DNA of 15,281 nt from assembly GCA_002353585.1 (NCBI GenBank), contig DEJW01000041.1, positions 1 to 15,281 of the forward strand, in the 5' to 3' direction. A program made the translations under genes and the position numbers. Shown in pieces: positions 1-5,376 of the stretch. Source of the stretch: Prevotellaceae bacterium UBA2738. GTDB lineage: Bacteria > Bacteroidota > Bacteroidia > Bacteroidales > Bacteroidaceae. Numbering within the stretch: position 1 is the stretch's first letter; each line of letters starts with the position of its first letter. Below the pieces are notes generated by a model that saw only the letters and a program-made list of their open reading frames with translations, ran no database searches and had not been told where the DNA came from.

Positions 1-1
1 T

Positions 2-334
2 CAACCAAAATCAGGAAAAGACAATATGTTTAATTTGACTGATAGTAACATTTTAGACTTTGCTTTAGACTATGACGAAATAAATGATATAGGATGTTAC
101 GCGAAGAGGCTTGAAAAAGATATGGATAATAATAAGTTAGAGTCTGTTGTAAATAAATCTGATGGAGGAATAAATTACTCTTTTGCATATCAAAAAAGAC
201 TATCTAAACCTATTATCGACGAAATCGACAAAGTCCTTGCCAAACACTACGGCTTTACAGAAGAAGAATTAGACTTTATCATCAACTATGACATAAAGTA
301 CAGGATGGGTGATGAACTGAACGATAACGAATGA
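2..334 (+). CDS. C-terminal fragment of a probable restriction-modification DNA methyltransferase
   Basis: The frame is open from base 2 without a stop, so this is the 3' end of a larger gene cut by the window edge. The ATG at 26 is probably an internal methionine. About 110 residues are visible. The last 45 or so carry a tail I recognise from N6-adenine DNA methylases of the Eco57I/type IIG and related classes in Bacteroidetes: LSKPIIDEIDKVLAKHYGF followed by TEEELDFIINYDIKYRMG. No catalytic motif (NPPY, FxGxG) is in the visible part, so the methylase call rests on this tail and on the neighbour. The stop overlaps the next start (ATGA, 331-334), so the two genes are translationally coupled. 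A related C-terminal domain in a helicase or nuclease subunit is possible. The identity of the full protein is inferred. Confidence 0.6.
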   Translation, partial: QPKSGKDNMFNLTDSNILDFALDYDEINDIGCYAKRLEKDMDNNKLESVVNKSDGGINYSFAYQKRLSKPIIDEIDKVLAKHYGFTEEELDFIINYDIKYRMGDELNDNE

Positions 335-783
335 CGATAGAATATTTAGGAAATAAGGATTTGCTGAATGTTCACAAGACGGCATTCTTGGCATCAAGTA
401 CCATACCAGTAGATATGATACTAAAGTGCTATGACTGGGCAGAACAAATGCGAAAGGAATGGAAATGCGTAATAAGTGGCTTCTCCTCGCATCTGGAGAA
501 GGACGTTCTGCACTTCCTCCTGAAAGGCACTCAACCTATTATCCTTGTGCTCGCCAGACAAATGTATAAAAAAGTGCCAGAAGAGTTGCAACCCCTAATA
601 GAGAATGGAAGGCTGCTCATAATATCTACATCTGCAACCACAAGACAATCAAAGGCAACAGCTCACGCTCGCAACCACTACATCTGCGAGTTAGCAGACC
701 AAATCGTCTTCGTTGGAGTAACAGAAGGCAGTTCGCTCCACCCATTAAGAGATGAGTATAATTCAAAAGAAACTAAAATATAA
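331..783 (+). CDS. DprA/SLOG-fold putative nucleotide- or DNA-binding protein
   Basis: This 150-residue protein resembles the DprA/SLOG Rossmann-like fold. A central strand leads into SGFSSHLEKDVL (about residues 49-60), then QPIILVLAR (68-76), the strand RLLIIS (94-99) and an RQSKATAHARN helix (105-115) followed by LADQIVFVG. This order matches the phosphate-binding loop and conserved Arg/Asn region of DprA-like and LOG-like proteins. It is much shorter than DprA (about 300-370 aa) and lacks the SAM-like and winged-helix extensions. The start overlaps the stop of the upstream methylase fragment by 4 nt, so the two probably work together. SLOG proteins are known to sense nucleotides or bind ssDNA; which applies here is not visible. 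A role in defence or R-M control is inferred from context only. Confidence 0.6.
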   Translation: MTIEYLGNKDLLNVHKTAFLASSTIPVDMILKCYDWAEQMRKEWKCVISGFSSHLEKDVLHFLLKGTQPIILVLARQMYKKVPEELQPLIENGRLLIISTSATTRQSKATAHARNHYICELADQIVFVGVTEGSSLHPLRDEYNSKETKI

Positions 784-791
784 AGAACACA

Positions 792-870
792 GGAACAGGT
801 GAGTGTTCCACTCAAGTGATAATTCCGCGAAATGTGGACTCATGAATGAACCTGAAGGAACGAAACGTTC
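792..870 (+). other. Intergenic hairpins downstream of the SLOG gene
   Basis: The gap 784-957 holds two inverted repeats: GGAACA (792-797) with TGTTCC (804-809), and GAACG (858-862) with CGTTC (866-870) around an AAA loop. An alternative first stem pairs GAACAC (785-790) with GTGTTC (803-808). No U-tract follows, so these are not classical intrinsic terminators. They may stabilise the 3' end of the upstream operon mRNA. Confidence 0.4.
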
Positions 871-901
871 TTCCAGCTAAAATCTATATTTCCTCTGAAA
901 A

Positions 902-933
902 TTTGGAGGAAAAGAAAAAAGTTTGTAAATTTG
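902..933 (+). promoter_or_regulatory. Bacteroidetes promoter for the antitoxin/toxin pair (cassette copy A)
   Basis: TTTG at 902-905, a 20-nt spacer and TAAATTTG at 926-933 match the Bacteroidetes -33/-7 consensus. The first codon of the antitoxin is 24 nt further on. The -33 element sits beside an inverted repeat, TTCCTC (890-895) with GAGGAA (906-911), a possible operator for autoregulation. The segment is a diverged copy of 1497-1541. Confidence 0.75.
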
Positions 934-957
934 CAGGTGTAATATAATATAAGGAAT

Positions 958-1119
958 ATGGAAGTAAGCGATGCATTGATAAAAATATTAGAAAAGAGCC
1001 ATCAGCAAGCTATTGATGGTGATACTCTATCTATGGACTCTGTTGAACGATTTATGGAAGAAAAAATCTATGAGCTTACCCATTCAATGGACACCAATTG
1101 CGTTGCAGAGTCTCTCTAA
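958..1119 (+). CDS. Small putative antitoxin of a ParE/RelE-type system
   Basis: This 53-residue ORF begins MEVSDALIKILEKSHQQ and includes MDSVERFMEEKIYE. It is short, helical in character and acidic. It resembles the small antitoxins that pair with Bacteroidetes RelE/ParE toxins, which usually end in a conserved E-rich segment. A consensus promoter lies 24 nt upstream. The 3' end overlaps the toxin start by 50 nt in another frame. The family is assigned mainly from size and the toxin next door. Confidence 0.6.
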   Translation: MEVSDALIKILEKSHQQAIDGDTLSMDSVERFMEEKIYELTHSMDTNCVAESL

Positions 1120-1414
1120 GGTATTCGATTATACTTTTGAGGAGTTTGGAGAAAAACAACTTCGCATATTGAGCGACAAAATAACAACGACTGCAAATCG
1201 CATTGCAACTTTTCCTCAAATAGGAAAGGTGGAAGAATCTTTAAGCCGAAGATTGAACATCGAATATCGTAGCATAAGCGTCATACATGAAATAAATTTG
1301 ATTTATACAATCCATAATGACGTTCTCTTTATAGAGTATGTTAAGAATAATCGACAGGATGATGCAACAATCCTTTCTTATCTGACAAGCTATATTTCAC
1401 AAGATAATGGATAA
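1070..1414 (+). CDS. RelE/ParE superfamily toxin
   Basis: A 114-residue protein starting MSLPIQWTPIALQSL. The N-terminal pattern (strand I-W-T, then a helix leading to DYTFEEFGEKQ), a middle NRIATFPQIGK segment, YRSISVIHEINLIYTI and the final strand VLFIEYVKNNRQD follow the ParE/RelE layout of two helices and a small antiparallel sheet. Such toxins are ribosome-dependent mRNases (RelE) or gyrase poisons (ParE); which applies is not settled here. The frame is open from 1013, but the ATG at 1070 fits family length and N-terminus. Its 50-nt overlap with the antitoxin implies coupled translation. Confidence 0.75.
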   Translation: MSLPIQWTPIALQSLSKVFDYTFEEFGEKQLRILSDKITTTANRIATFPQIGKVEESLSRRLNIEYRSISVIHEINLIYTIHNDVLFIEYVKNNRQDDATILSYLTSYISQDNG

Positions 1415-1426
1415 TACCACTTCCTT

Positions 1427-1451
1427 CGCCCTGCTCACTATGAGTGGGGCG
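1427..1451 (+). other. Hairpin after the toxin gene
   Basis: CGCCC (1427-1431) pairs with GGGCG (1447-1451) and CACT (1436-1439) with AGTG (1443-1446), leaving a 4-nt bulge on the 5' side. It lies 12 nt after the toxin stop. The downstream sequence is AT-rich but lacks a clean T-run, so it is at best a weak terminator. Confidence 0.35.
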
Positions 1452-1509
1452 ATGATTTAATTGGTAATTAAGGATTAGTAATTAGGGGAAACAAGATTCC
1501 TCAGCAAAA

Positions 1510-1541
1510 TTTGGAGGAAAGGAAAAAAGTTCGTAAATTTG
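1510..1541 (+). promoter_or_regulatory. Bacteroidetes promoter, cassette copy B
   Basis: TTTG (1510-1513), a 20-nt spacer and TAAATTTG (1534-1541) repeat exactly the geometry of copy A. The same inverted repeat, TTCCTC (1497-1502) with GAGGAA (1514-1519), flanks the -33 box. It drives the 47-residue ORF whose ATG lies 22 nt downstream. Confidence 0.7.
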
Positions 1542-1563
1542 CCAGCAGTAATTATTTTGAGAG

Positions 1564-1707
1564 ATGAGTAGTAGATTTACCCAATCAGAAGAAGGACGTC
1601 GTGATGAGCTGATACGTCTCATCGAACATTCAGTTGAGAAACTTACCTTGCCTGAACTGGAGGCTTTGTATTATGATATGACCACAAAGTGTTATATCAA
1701 CGATTAG
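1564..1707 (+). CDS. Small hypothetical protein (47 aa)
   Basis: A 47-residue ORF beginning MSSRFTQSEEGRRDELI and ending MTTKCYIND. It has a charged N-terminal half that should form a helix (RRDELIRLIEHSVEKL) and a second short helix (LPELEALYYDMT). There is no signal peptide or membrane segment. It is supported by a consensus promoter 22 nt upstream and by conservation of the leader through ATGAGT in the neighbouring repeat copy. A Rho-independent terminator follows, so it is probably monocistronic. I do not recognise the family. An orphan antitoxin-like or small regulatory protein is possible but unproven. Confidence 0.5.
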   Translation: MSSRFTQSEEGRRDELIRLIEHSVEKLTLPELEALYYDMTTKCYIND

Positions 1708-1732
1708 TGTATAAACCTGTTATATATGTAAA

Positions 1733-1778
1733 GTTAGGGAATCTTTGCATGCCTAACAAATCTTTTTCTCTTTTTTTT
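1733..1778 (+). terminator. Rho-independent terminator after the 47-aa ORF
   Basis: GTTAGG (1733-1738) pairs perfectly with CCTAAC (1752-1757) around a 13-nt loop. A strongly T-rich tract ending in eight consecutive T follows (to 1778). The stem is short and AT-containing, but the position 25 nt after a stop codon and the T-tract fit an intrinsic terminator. Confidence 0.6.
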
Positions 1779-1808
1779 GCATTTTTAGGAAAAAAGCATG
1801 AATTTTTG
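1776..1808 (+). promoter_or_regulatory. Degenerate promoter, cassette copy C
   Basis: TTTG (1776-1779), 21 nt, then AATTTTTG (1801-1808) aligns with copy B at -7 but has lost the leading T. From 1788 to the ATGAGT at 1831 it is a gap-free match to 1521-1569 with about eight differences in 48 nt, so it is a decayed or altered duplicate. Confidence 0.4.
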
Positions 1809-1830
1809 CCAGCAGAAATTATTTTGAGAA

Positions 1831-1905
1831 ATGAGTGAGAGAAAGATTATAAAGAAAGGAAAAAAGTTTCTTTGTTGTCACAAAAAAATAGTAATTTTGC
1901 AGTGA
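1831..1905 (+). CDS. Possible 24-aa leader ORF or remnant
   Basis: ATG at 1831 opens a 24-codon frame (MSERKIIKKGKKFLCCHK and on) ending at TGA 1903-1905. It is very lysine-rich. Its start region copies that of the 47-residue ORF, but the coding part does not. The -7 box of the downstream MATE gene lies inside it. It may be a decayed copy of the small gene, a leader peptide or chance. Confidence 0.2.
   Translation: MSERKIIKKGKKFLCCHKKIVILQ
1871..1899 (+). promoter_or_regulatory. Promoter of the MATE-ATPase fusion gene
   Basis: TAATTTTG (1892-1899) matches the TAnnTTTG -7 consensus. TTTG at 1871-1874 is 17 nt upstream, somewhat short for the usual 19-21. The start codon is 41 nt downstream. 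The preceding GGAAAAAAGTTT stretch resembles the same part of cassettes A and B. Confidence 0.55.
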
Positions 1906-1940
1906 AAAAATAAAAATCGACAAATTTCCTTTAATAAATA

Positions 1941-3710
1941 ATGGAAAAGACACAGAGAAATTCGTTTATTGTATCTAAGGCGCTGAGGACATTCGTGATG
2001 GCGGCTGTGCTGACAGCGGCTGCATCGCAACTGGCGCATACGGCTGACTCCATGATAGTGGGTCATGTGGTGGGACAGGATGCTGTGTCGGCTATCAACC
2101 TGGTGTTGCCACTGGTGGAGGTGCTCAACTGCATGGGCTTCCTGATATGCTTTGGTGCCAATGCTATGTGTGCTCATGCCATAGGCTGTCATGATATGGA
2201 CAAGGTGGCTCGCACATTCACTACCACACTGATGATGGTGATGACGCTGGGACTGGGTGTGTCGCTGGGCATAAGCCTGTTTAGCGAGCAGATAGTGGGA
2301 CTGATGTCAGAGGAGCCAAGCCTGAACGGTATGGCTTATGACTACATACACACCTATGCCATGGGTGGATGGTTGCAGATGATGTCATACGGACTGTGCC
2401 TGTTCGTGGCCACTGACGGCAAACCGCGCATGGTGACAGCAGCGGTGGTGGCTGGTGCCGTAACCAATGTGGTGGTGGATGTGGTGACAATATCTGTGTT
2501 GGGCATGGGAGTGGATGGTGCAGCGATAGGTTCGCTGTCGATGTTTGCTGTCAACATACTCATCCTTGCCAACTACCTGCGCAAGCCTGGCAGCTCATAC
2601 CGCCTGAAGATGCCTGGCAAGAGCCTTGCCTCCATATTCAAGGCTAACGTGAAAGAGGGTGCTCCAGTGACGCTGAGCAACTCGCTCATGGCGGTGACCA
2701 TAATGCTCATCAACGACATTGTGCTGCGCTTTCTGGGCAGCGACGGGCTGTTTATATGGTCGGTATGCCTGCAGATGCTGCTGCTGTCGTATGTATTCAT
2801 TGATGGTGTGATAGAGTCAATGTTTGCCATAGGCGGAGTGATGATGGGCGAGCGCGACCTGAGAGGTCTGGAGATACTGGTGAAACAGGCTCTTGTGGTG
2901 ATAGCACTGCTGGTGGCTACGGTGATGGTGATGATGTATATGCCAGGACTGGTGGCTACGCTCTTTGGTGTGCATAACGACCCTGAGATGACACGGGAGC
3001 TGGAGAGGGTGCTCCACATCTTTGCCCTGATGCTGATACCGTTTGCTGTTACCCAGATACTGCTGAGCACATACCAGATACTGGGCCACGACAAGGCGAG
3101 TGTGGTGACGGCAACGGCACAGACGGCTATGCTCGTTGTGGGAGTATGGGCAGTGGCTGAGATGGAAGGTGTAGAACTGTGGTGGGGCTTCGTAGCCTCA
3201 TGTGCACTGGTGCTGCTGTTTCAGGTGGGATATACCTCAGCACGAAGCAGGATTGTCCAGGCTAACATTTCGCCTCTGACCATGATACCTAAGGAGACGA
3301 GTGGTCCTACCTTTGACCGCTCGATAAGGTATAATGTGGAGGAGGTGTGTGCCACACTGAGTGATATTGACGGTTTTCTGAAAAGGAGCAATGTGACGGA
3401 AGAGAACAGGTTTAAGATAAACCTATGCTGTGAGGAACTGATGACCAACATAGCCCTGCACTCAGAGGGCAAGGTGACATCGCAGACGTTTGACGTGCAC
3501 ATACACGTGAGCGACGAGGGCACCTATGTGACACTGAAGGATGCTGGCAAACCGTTTGACCCAGTGAAGGCAGGAAAGATGGCTGACCCCGAGATAGGCA
3601 GCGAGGGCAACGGACACCTGGGACTGAGACTGGTGACGAACATAATACCTGACATCAGCTATAAGTATATGTATGGTCAGAACACCGTATTCATAGAGCT
3701 GGCAAATTGA
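1941..3710 (+). CDS. MATE-family transporter fused to an RsbW-like HATPase domain
   Basis: A 589-residue protein in two parts. Residues 1 to about 460 are a polytopic membrane protein of the MATE type (Na+ or H+ coupled drug/metabolite export), with the early HTADSMIVGHVVG motif and two similar six-helix halves. After a linker, residues about 470-589 form a cytosolic GHKL ATPase domain like anti-sigma factor kinases: N-box CCEELMTNIALH (E499, N503), G1 box DAGKPFDP (D534, G536) and G2 box GHLGLRLV (558-565). Ordinary MATE proteins have about 440-460 residues and no ATPase domain. The frame is continuous with no break at the junction. No sigma factor or STAS antagonist lies adjacent. The domains are clear; regulation of transport by ATP or phosphorylation is inference. 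Confidence 0.85.
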   Translation: MEKTQRNSFIVSKALRTFVMAAVLTAAASQLAHTADSMIVGHVVGQDAVSAINLVLPLVEVLNCMGFLICFGANAMCAHAIGCHDMDKVARTFTTTLMMVMTLGLGVSLGISLFSEQIVGLMSEEPSLNGMAYDYIHTYAMGGWLQMMSYGLCLFVATDGKPRMVTAAVVAGAVTNVVVDVVTISVLGMGVDGAAIGSLSMFAVNILILANYLRKPGSSYRLKMPGKSLASIFKANVKEGAPVTLSNSLMAVTIMLINDIVLRFLGSDGLFIWSVCLQMLLLSYVFIDGVIESMFAIGGVMMGERDLRGLEILVKQALVVIALLVATVMVMMYMPGLVATLFGVHNDPEMTRELERVLHIFALMLIPFAVTQILLSTYQILGHDKASVVTATAQTAMLVVGVWAVAEMEGVELWWGFVASCALVLLFQVGYTSARSRIVQANISPLTMIPKETSGPTFDRSIRYNVEEVCATLSDIDGFLKRSNVTEENRFKINLCCEELMTNIALHSEGKVTSQTFDVHIHVSDEGTYVTLKDAGKPFDPVKAGKMADPEIGSEGNGHLGLRLVTNIIPDISYKYMYGQNTVFIELAN

Positions 3711-3728
3711 AAAATTCTGCAAAATAAT

Positions 3729-3758
3729 TTTGAACTTGGGAATTTTTTTGTATCTTTG
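3729..3758 (+). promoter_or_regulatory. radA promoter
   Basis: TATCTTTG (3751-3758) is a perfect TAnnTTTG -7 box with TTTG at 3729-3732, 18 nt upstream. It lies 40 nt before the GTG start and separates radA from the MATE fusion gene. Confidence 0.7.
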
Positions 3759-3763
3759 CAGAA

Positions 3764-3779
3764 ACTTCCTCTTGGAAGT
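3764..3779 (+). other. Hairpin in the radA 5' leader
   Basis: ACTTCC (3764-3769) and GGAAGT (3774-3779) form a perfect 6-bp stem with a TCTT loop just after the predicted transcription start. It probably stabilises the 5' end of the mRNA. No riboswitch-like architecture is visible. Confidence 0.45.
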
Positions 3780-3801
3780 GCGAAAAAACGATAATTGACT
3801 G

Positions 3802-5289
3802 GTGGCTAAACTGAAGACGGCATACGTATGTGACAACTGTGGATTTGACTCGACCAAGTGGTTGGGCAAGTGTCCCAGTTGCGGTCAGTGGAACACGTTT
3901 AAGGAGGTGAAGACTGCTTCTGGTTCCCCCTCAAAGGGAGAGAACTCGCATCCACTGTTGAGGGATGCTGGTGGAACATCTGCTGTTCGCCTGCAGGATA
4001 TTCCGCTGAAAGACTTGCCACGAATAGATATGCAGGATGCCGAGCTCAACAGAGTGCTTGGTGGTGGACTGGTGCCTGGCAGCATAGTGTTGCTGGGTGG
4101 CGACCCTGGCATAGGCAAGAGTACTCTGACCCTGCAAACCGTTATGGCACTGAAGGATAAGGAGGTGCTATACGTAAGCGGAGAGGAGAGTGCACACCAG
4201 CTGAAAATGAGGGCGGAAAGATTAAAGACCCCCTCCCTGCCAGCAGAACTGGCATCCCTCCACCGAGAGGGATGGAAAGAGTCACCACTCGCTAATGGTA
4301 ATCAATCTCCTGCCCTCGGGAAGGAGTGCCCAAAGGGCGAGGATGGGGTCGGAGTTCTTGTGCTCTGCGAAACATCCTTGGAGAAGGTCTTTGACCAGAT
4401 AAGGGAGATAGGACCAGACCTGGTGGTAGTGGACTCGATACAGACGATGGAGACAGAGATGGCAGAGTCGGCTCCTGGCAGCATTACCCAGATAAGGGAG
4501 TGTGCCAGTGCCTTGCTGAAATATGCCAAGACGAGCGGAGTGCCCGTAATACTGATAGGCCATATAAATAAGGAGGGCTCGATAGCTGGTCCTAAGATAC
4601 TGGAGCACATAGTGGATGCCGTGATACAGTTTGAGGGCGACAGACAGGGCATATACCGTATTCTGCGCTCGATAAAGAACAGATTCGGCTCAACATCGGA
4701 ACTGGGAATATACGAGATGCAACAGACAGGTCTGAGACCTGTGAACAACCCTTCAGAACTGTTGCTGAGCGACGAGAGAGAGGGCATGAGTGGCATAGCC
4801 ATCAGTGCGGCTGTGGAGGGTATGCGACCATTCCTGATAGAGACCCAGGCACTGGTGAGCACAGCGGCTTACGGCACACCACAGAGGAGTGCTACAGGTT
4901 TTGACCAACGCCGACTGAACATGCTACTCGCCGTGTTGGAGAAGAGGGTAGGCTTCAAACTGATACAGAAGGATGTCTTTATAAACATAGCTGGTGGCAT
5001 AAAGGTGACTGACATGGCGATGGACCTGAGTGTGATAGCTGCTGTGTTCTCAAGCAATGTGGATATGCCTATCGAGGTGGGCTACTGCATGTGTGGCGAG
5101 GTGGGACTGAGTGGCGAGGTGCGCCCCGTGAGTCGCATAGAGCAACGCATAGCCGAGGCAGAGAAGTTAGGTTTTACTGACATCATAATACCTAAGCGCA
5201 ACATGGGAGCGCTGAAGGGAAAGAAATTCACCATCAACCTGCACCCAGTGCAGAGAGTGGAGGAGGGACTGAAACTGCTGTTCGGGTAA
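3802..5289 (+). CDS. radA: DNA repair protein RadA (Sms)
   Basis: A 495-residue RadA, a RecA-like ATPase/helicase that promotes branch migration and processing of recombination intermediates. In order: C4 zinc finger (C10, C13, C24, C27, in CDNC and CPSC); Walker A GDPGIGKST (100-108); Walker B strand LVVVDS with D201; RadA signature KNRFG (292-296); Lon-like C-terminal domain with the QDVF/KDVFINIAGGIKVT-type region (380-393) and a GEVGLSGEVRPV segment. The start is GTG, chosen because MAKLKTAYVC is the family N-terminus and no ATG precedes it in frame. E. coli RadA has about 460 residues; much of the excess is an unusual insertion at about residues 144-175, described separately. Transcribed from its own promoter. 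Confidence 0.95.
   Translation: MAKLKTAYVCDNCGFDSTKWLGKCPSCGQWNTFKEVKTASGSPSKGENSHPLLRDAGGTSAVRLQDIPLKDLPRIDMQDAELNRVLGGGLVPGSIVLLGGDPGIGKSTLTLQTVMALKDKEVLYVSGEESAHQLKMRAERLKTPSLPAELASLHREGWKESPLANGNQSPALGKECPKGEDGVGVLVLCETSLEKVFDQIREIGPDLVVVDSIQTMETEMAESAPGSITQIRECASALLKYAKTSGVPVILIGHINKEGSIAGPKILEHIVDAVIQFEGDRQGIYRILRSIKNRFGSTSELGIYEMQQTGLRPVNNPSELLLSDEREGMSGIAISAAVEGMRPFLIETQALVSTAAYGTPQRSATGFDQRRLNMLLAVLEKRVGFKLIQKDVFINIAGGIKVTDMAMDLSVIAAVFSSNVDMPIEVGYCMCGEVGLSGEVRPVSRIEQRIAEAEKLGFTDIIIPKRNMGALKGKKFTINLHPVQRVEEGLKLLFG
4231..4342 (+). repeat. Palindrome-rich in-frame insertion within radA
   Basis: Between the RAER helix and the VLVLCETSLE strand, where other RadA proteins have a short loop, this gene carries about 30 extra codons with unusual composition. 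The DNA holds a string of hairpins: TGCCAG (4238-4243) with CTGGCA (4249-4254), TCCCTC (4255-4260) with GAGGGA (4267-4272), CCTCG (4314-4318) with CGAGG (4338-4342), and inside the last, GCCC (4328-4331) with GGGC (4335-4338). The reading frame is kept. Composition resembles small palindromic intergenic elements, such as the hairpin after radA. Confidence 0.6.
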
Positions 5290-5291
5290 GA

Positions 5292-5316
5292 CCCTCTAAA
5301 TCCCCCTTAGAGGGGG
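5292..5316 (+). terminator. Hairpin downstream of radA
   Basis: CCCTCTAA (5292-5299) pairs perfectly with TTAGAGGG (5307-5314) around a 7-nt loop; CCCCC (5302-5306) with GGGGG (5312-5316) is an alternative. It starts 3 nt after the radA stop. A short T-run (CTTTTG) follows, so it may be a weak intrinsic terminator or an mRNA 3' stabiliser. Confidence 0.5.
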
Positions 5317-5318
5317 AC

Positions 5319-5358
5319 TTTTGAACATTTGAACCTTTGAACTTTTGAACTTTTAAAC
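5319..5358 (+). repeat. Five tandem 8-bp units upstream of maeB
   Basis: Units TTTTGAAC, ATTTGAAC, CTTTGAAC, TTTTGAAC and TTTTAAAC lie head to tail (consensus NTTTGAAC), ending 18 nt before the maeB ATG. Each unit contains a TTTG that resembles a -33 element. No good TAnnTTTG box follows, so the maeB promoter is not clear. Confidence 0.8.
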
Positions 5359-5376
5359 AAATAAAACTATAAAATC

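Noticed and set aside
1013..1069. Upstream extension of the toxin frame
   Set aside because: The 19 extra residues are not toxin-like and lie wholly inside the antitoxin gene; the family start is MSLPIQW at 1070.
1464..1487. Repeated ATTAGTAATTA-like stretch after the toxin gene
   Set aside because: Short imperfect AT-rich repetition common in this phylum's intergenic DNA; no consistent unit or terminal repeats indicating a mobile element.
1878..3523. Several long minus-strand ORFs opposite the MATE-ATPase gene
   Set aside because: Compositional shadows of a GTG/CTG-rich gene: overlapping each other, low-complexity (His/Ser/Thr-rich), no recognisable domain.
3462..3869. 135-aa minus-strand ORF across the MATE-radA junction
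   Set aside because: It spans the radA promoter and both flanking genes in antisense and has no domain.
4282..4862. Minus-strand ORFs of 108 and 186 aa within radA
   Set aside because: Antisense shadows of conserved RadA coding sequence.
5319..5358. CRISPR-like array
   Set aside because: Units are only 8 bp, contiguous and without spacers; this is a simple tandem repeat.
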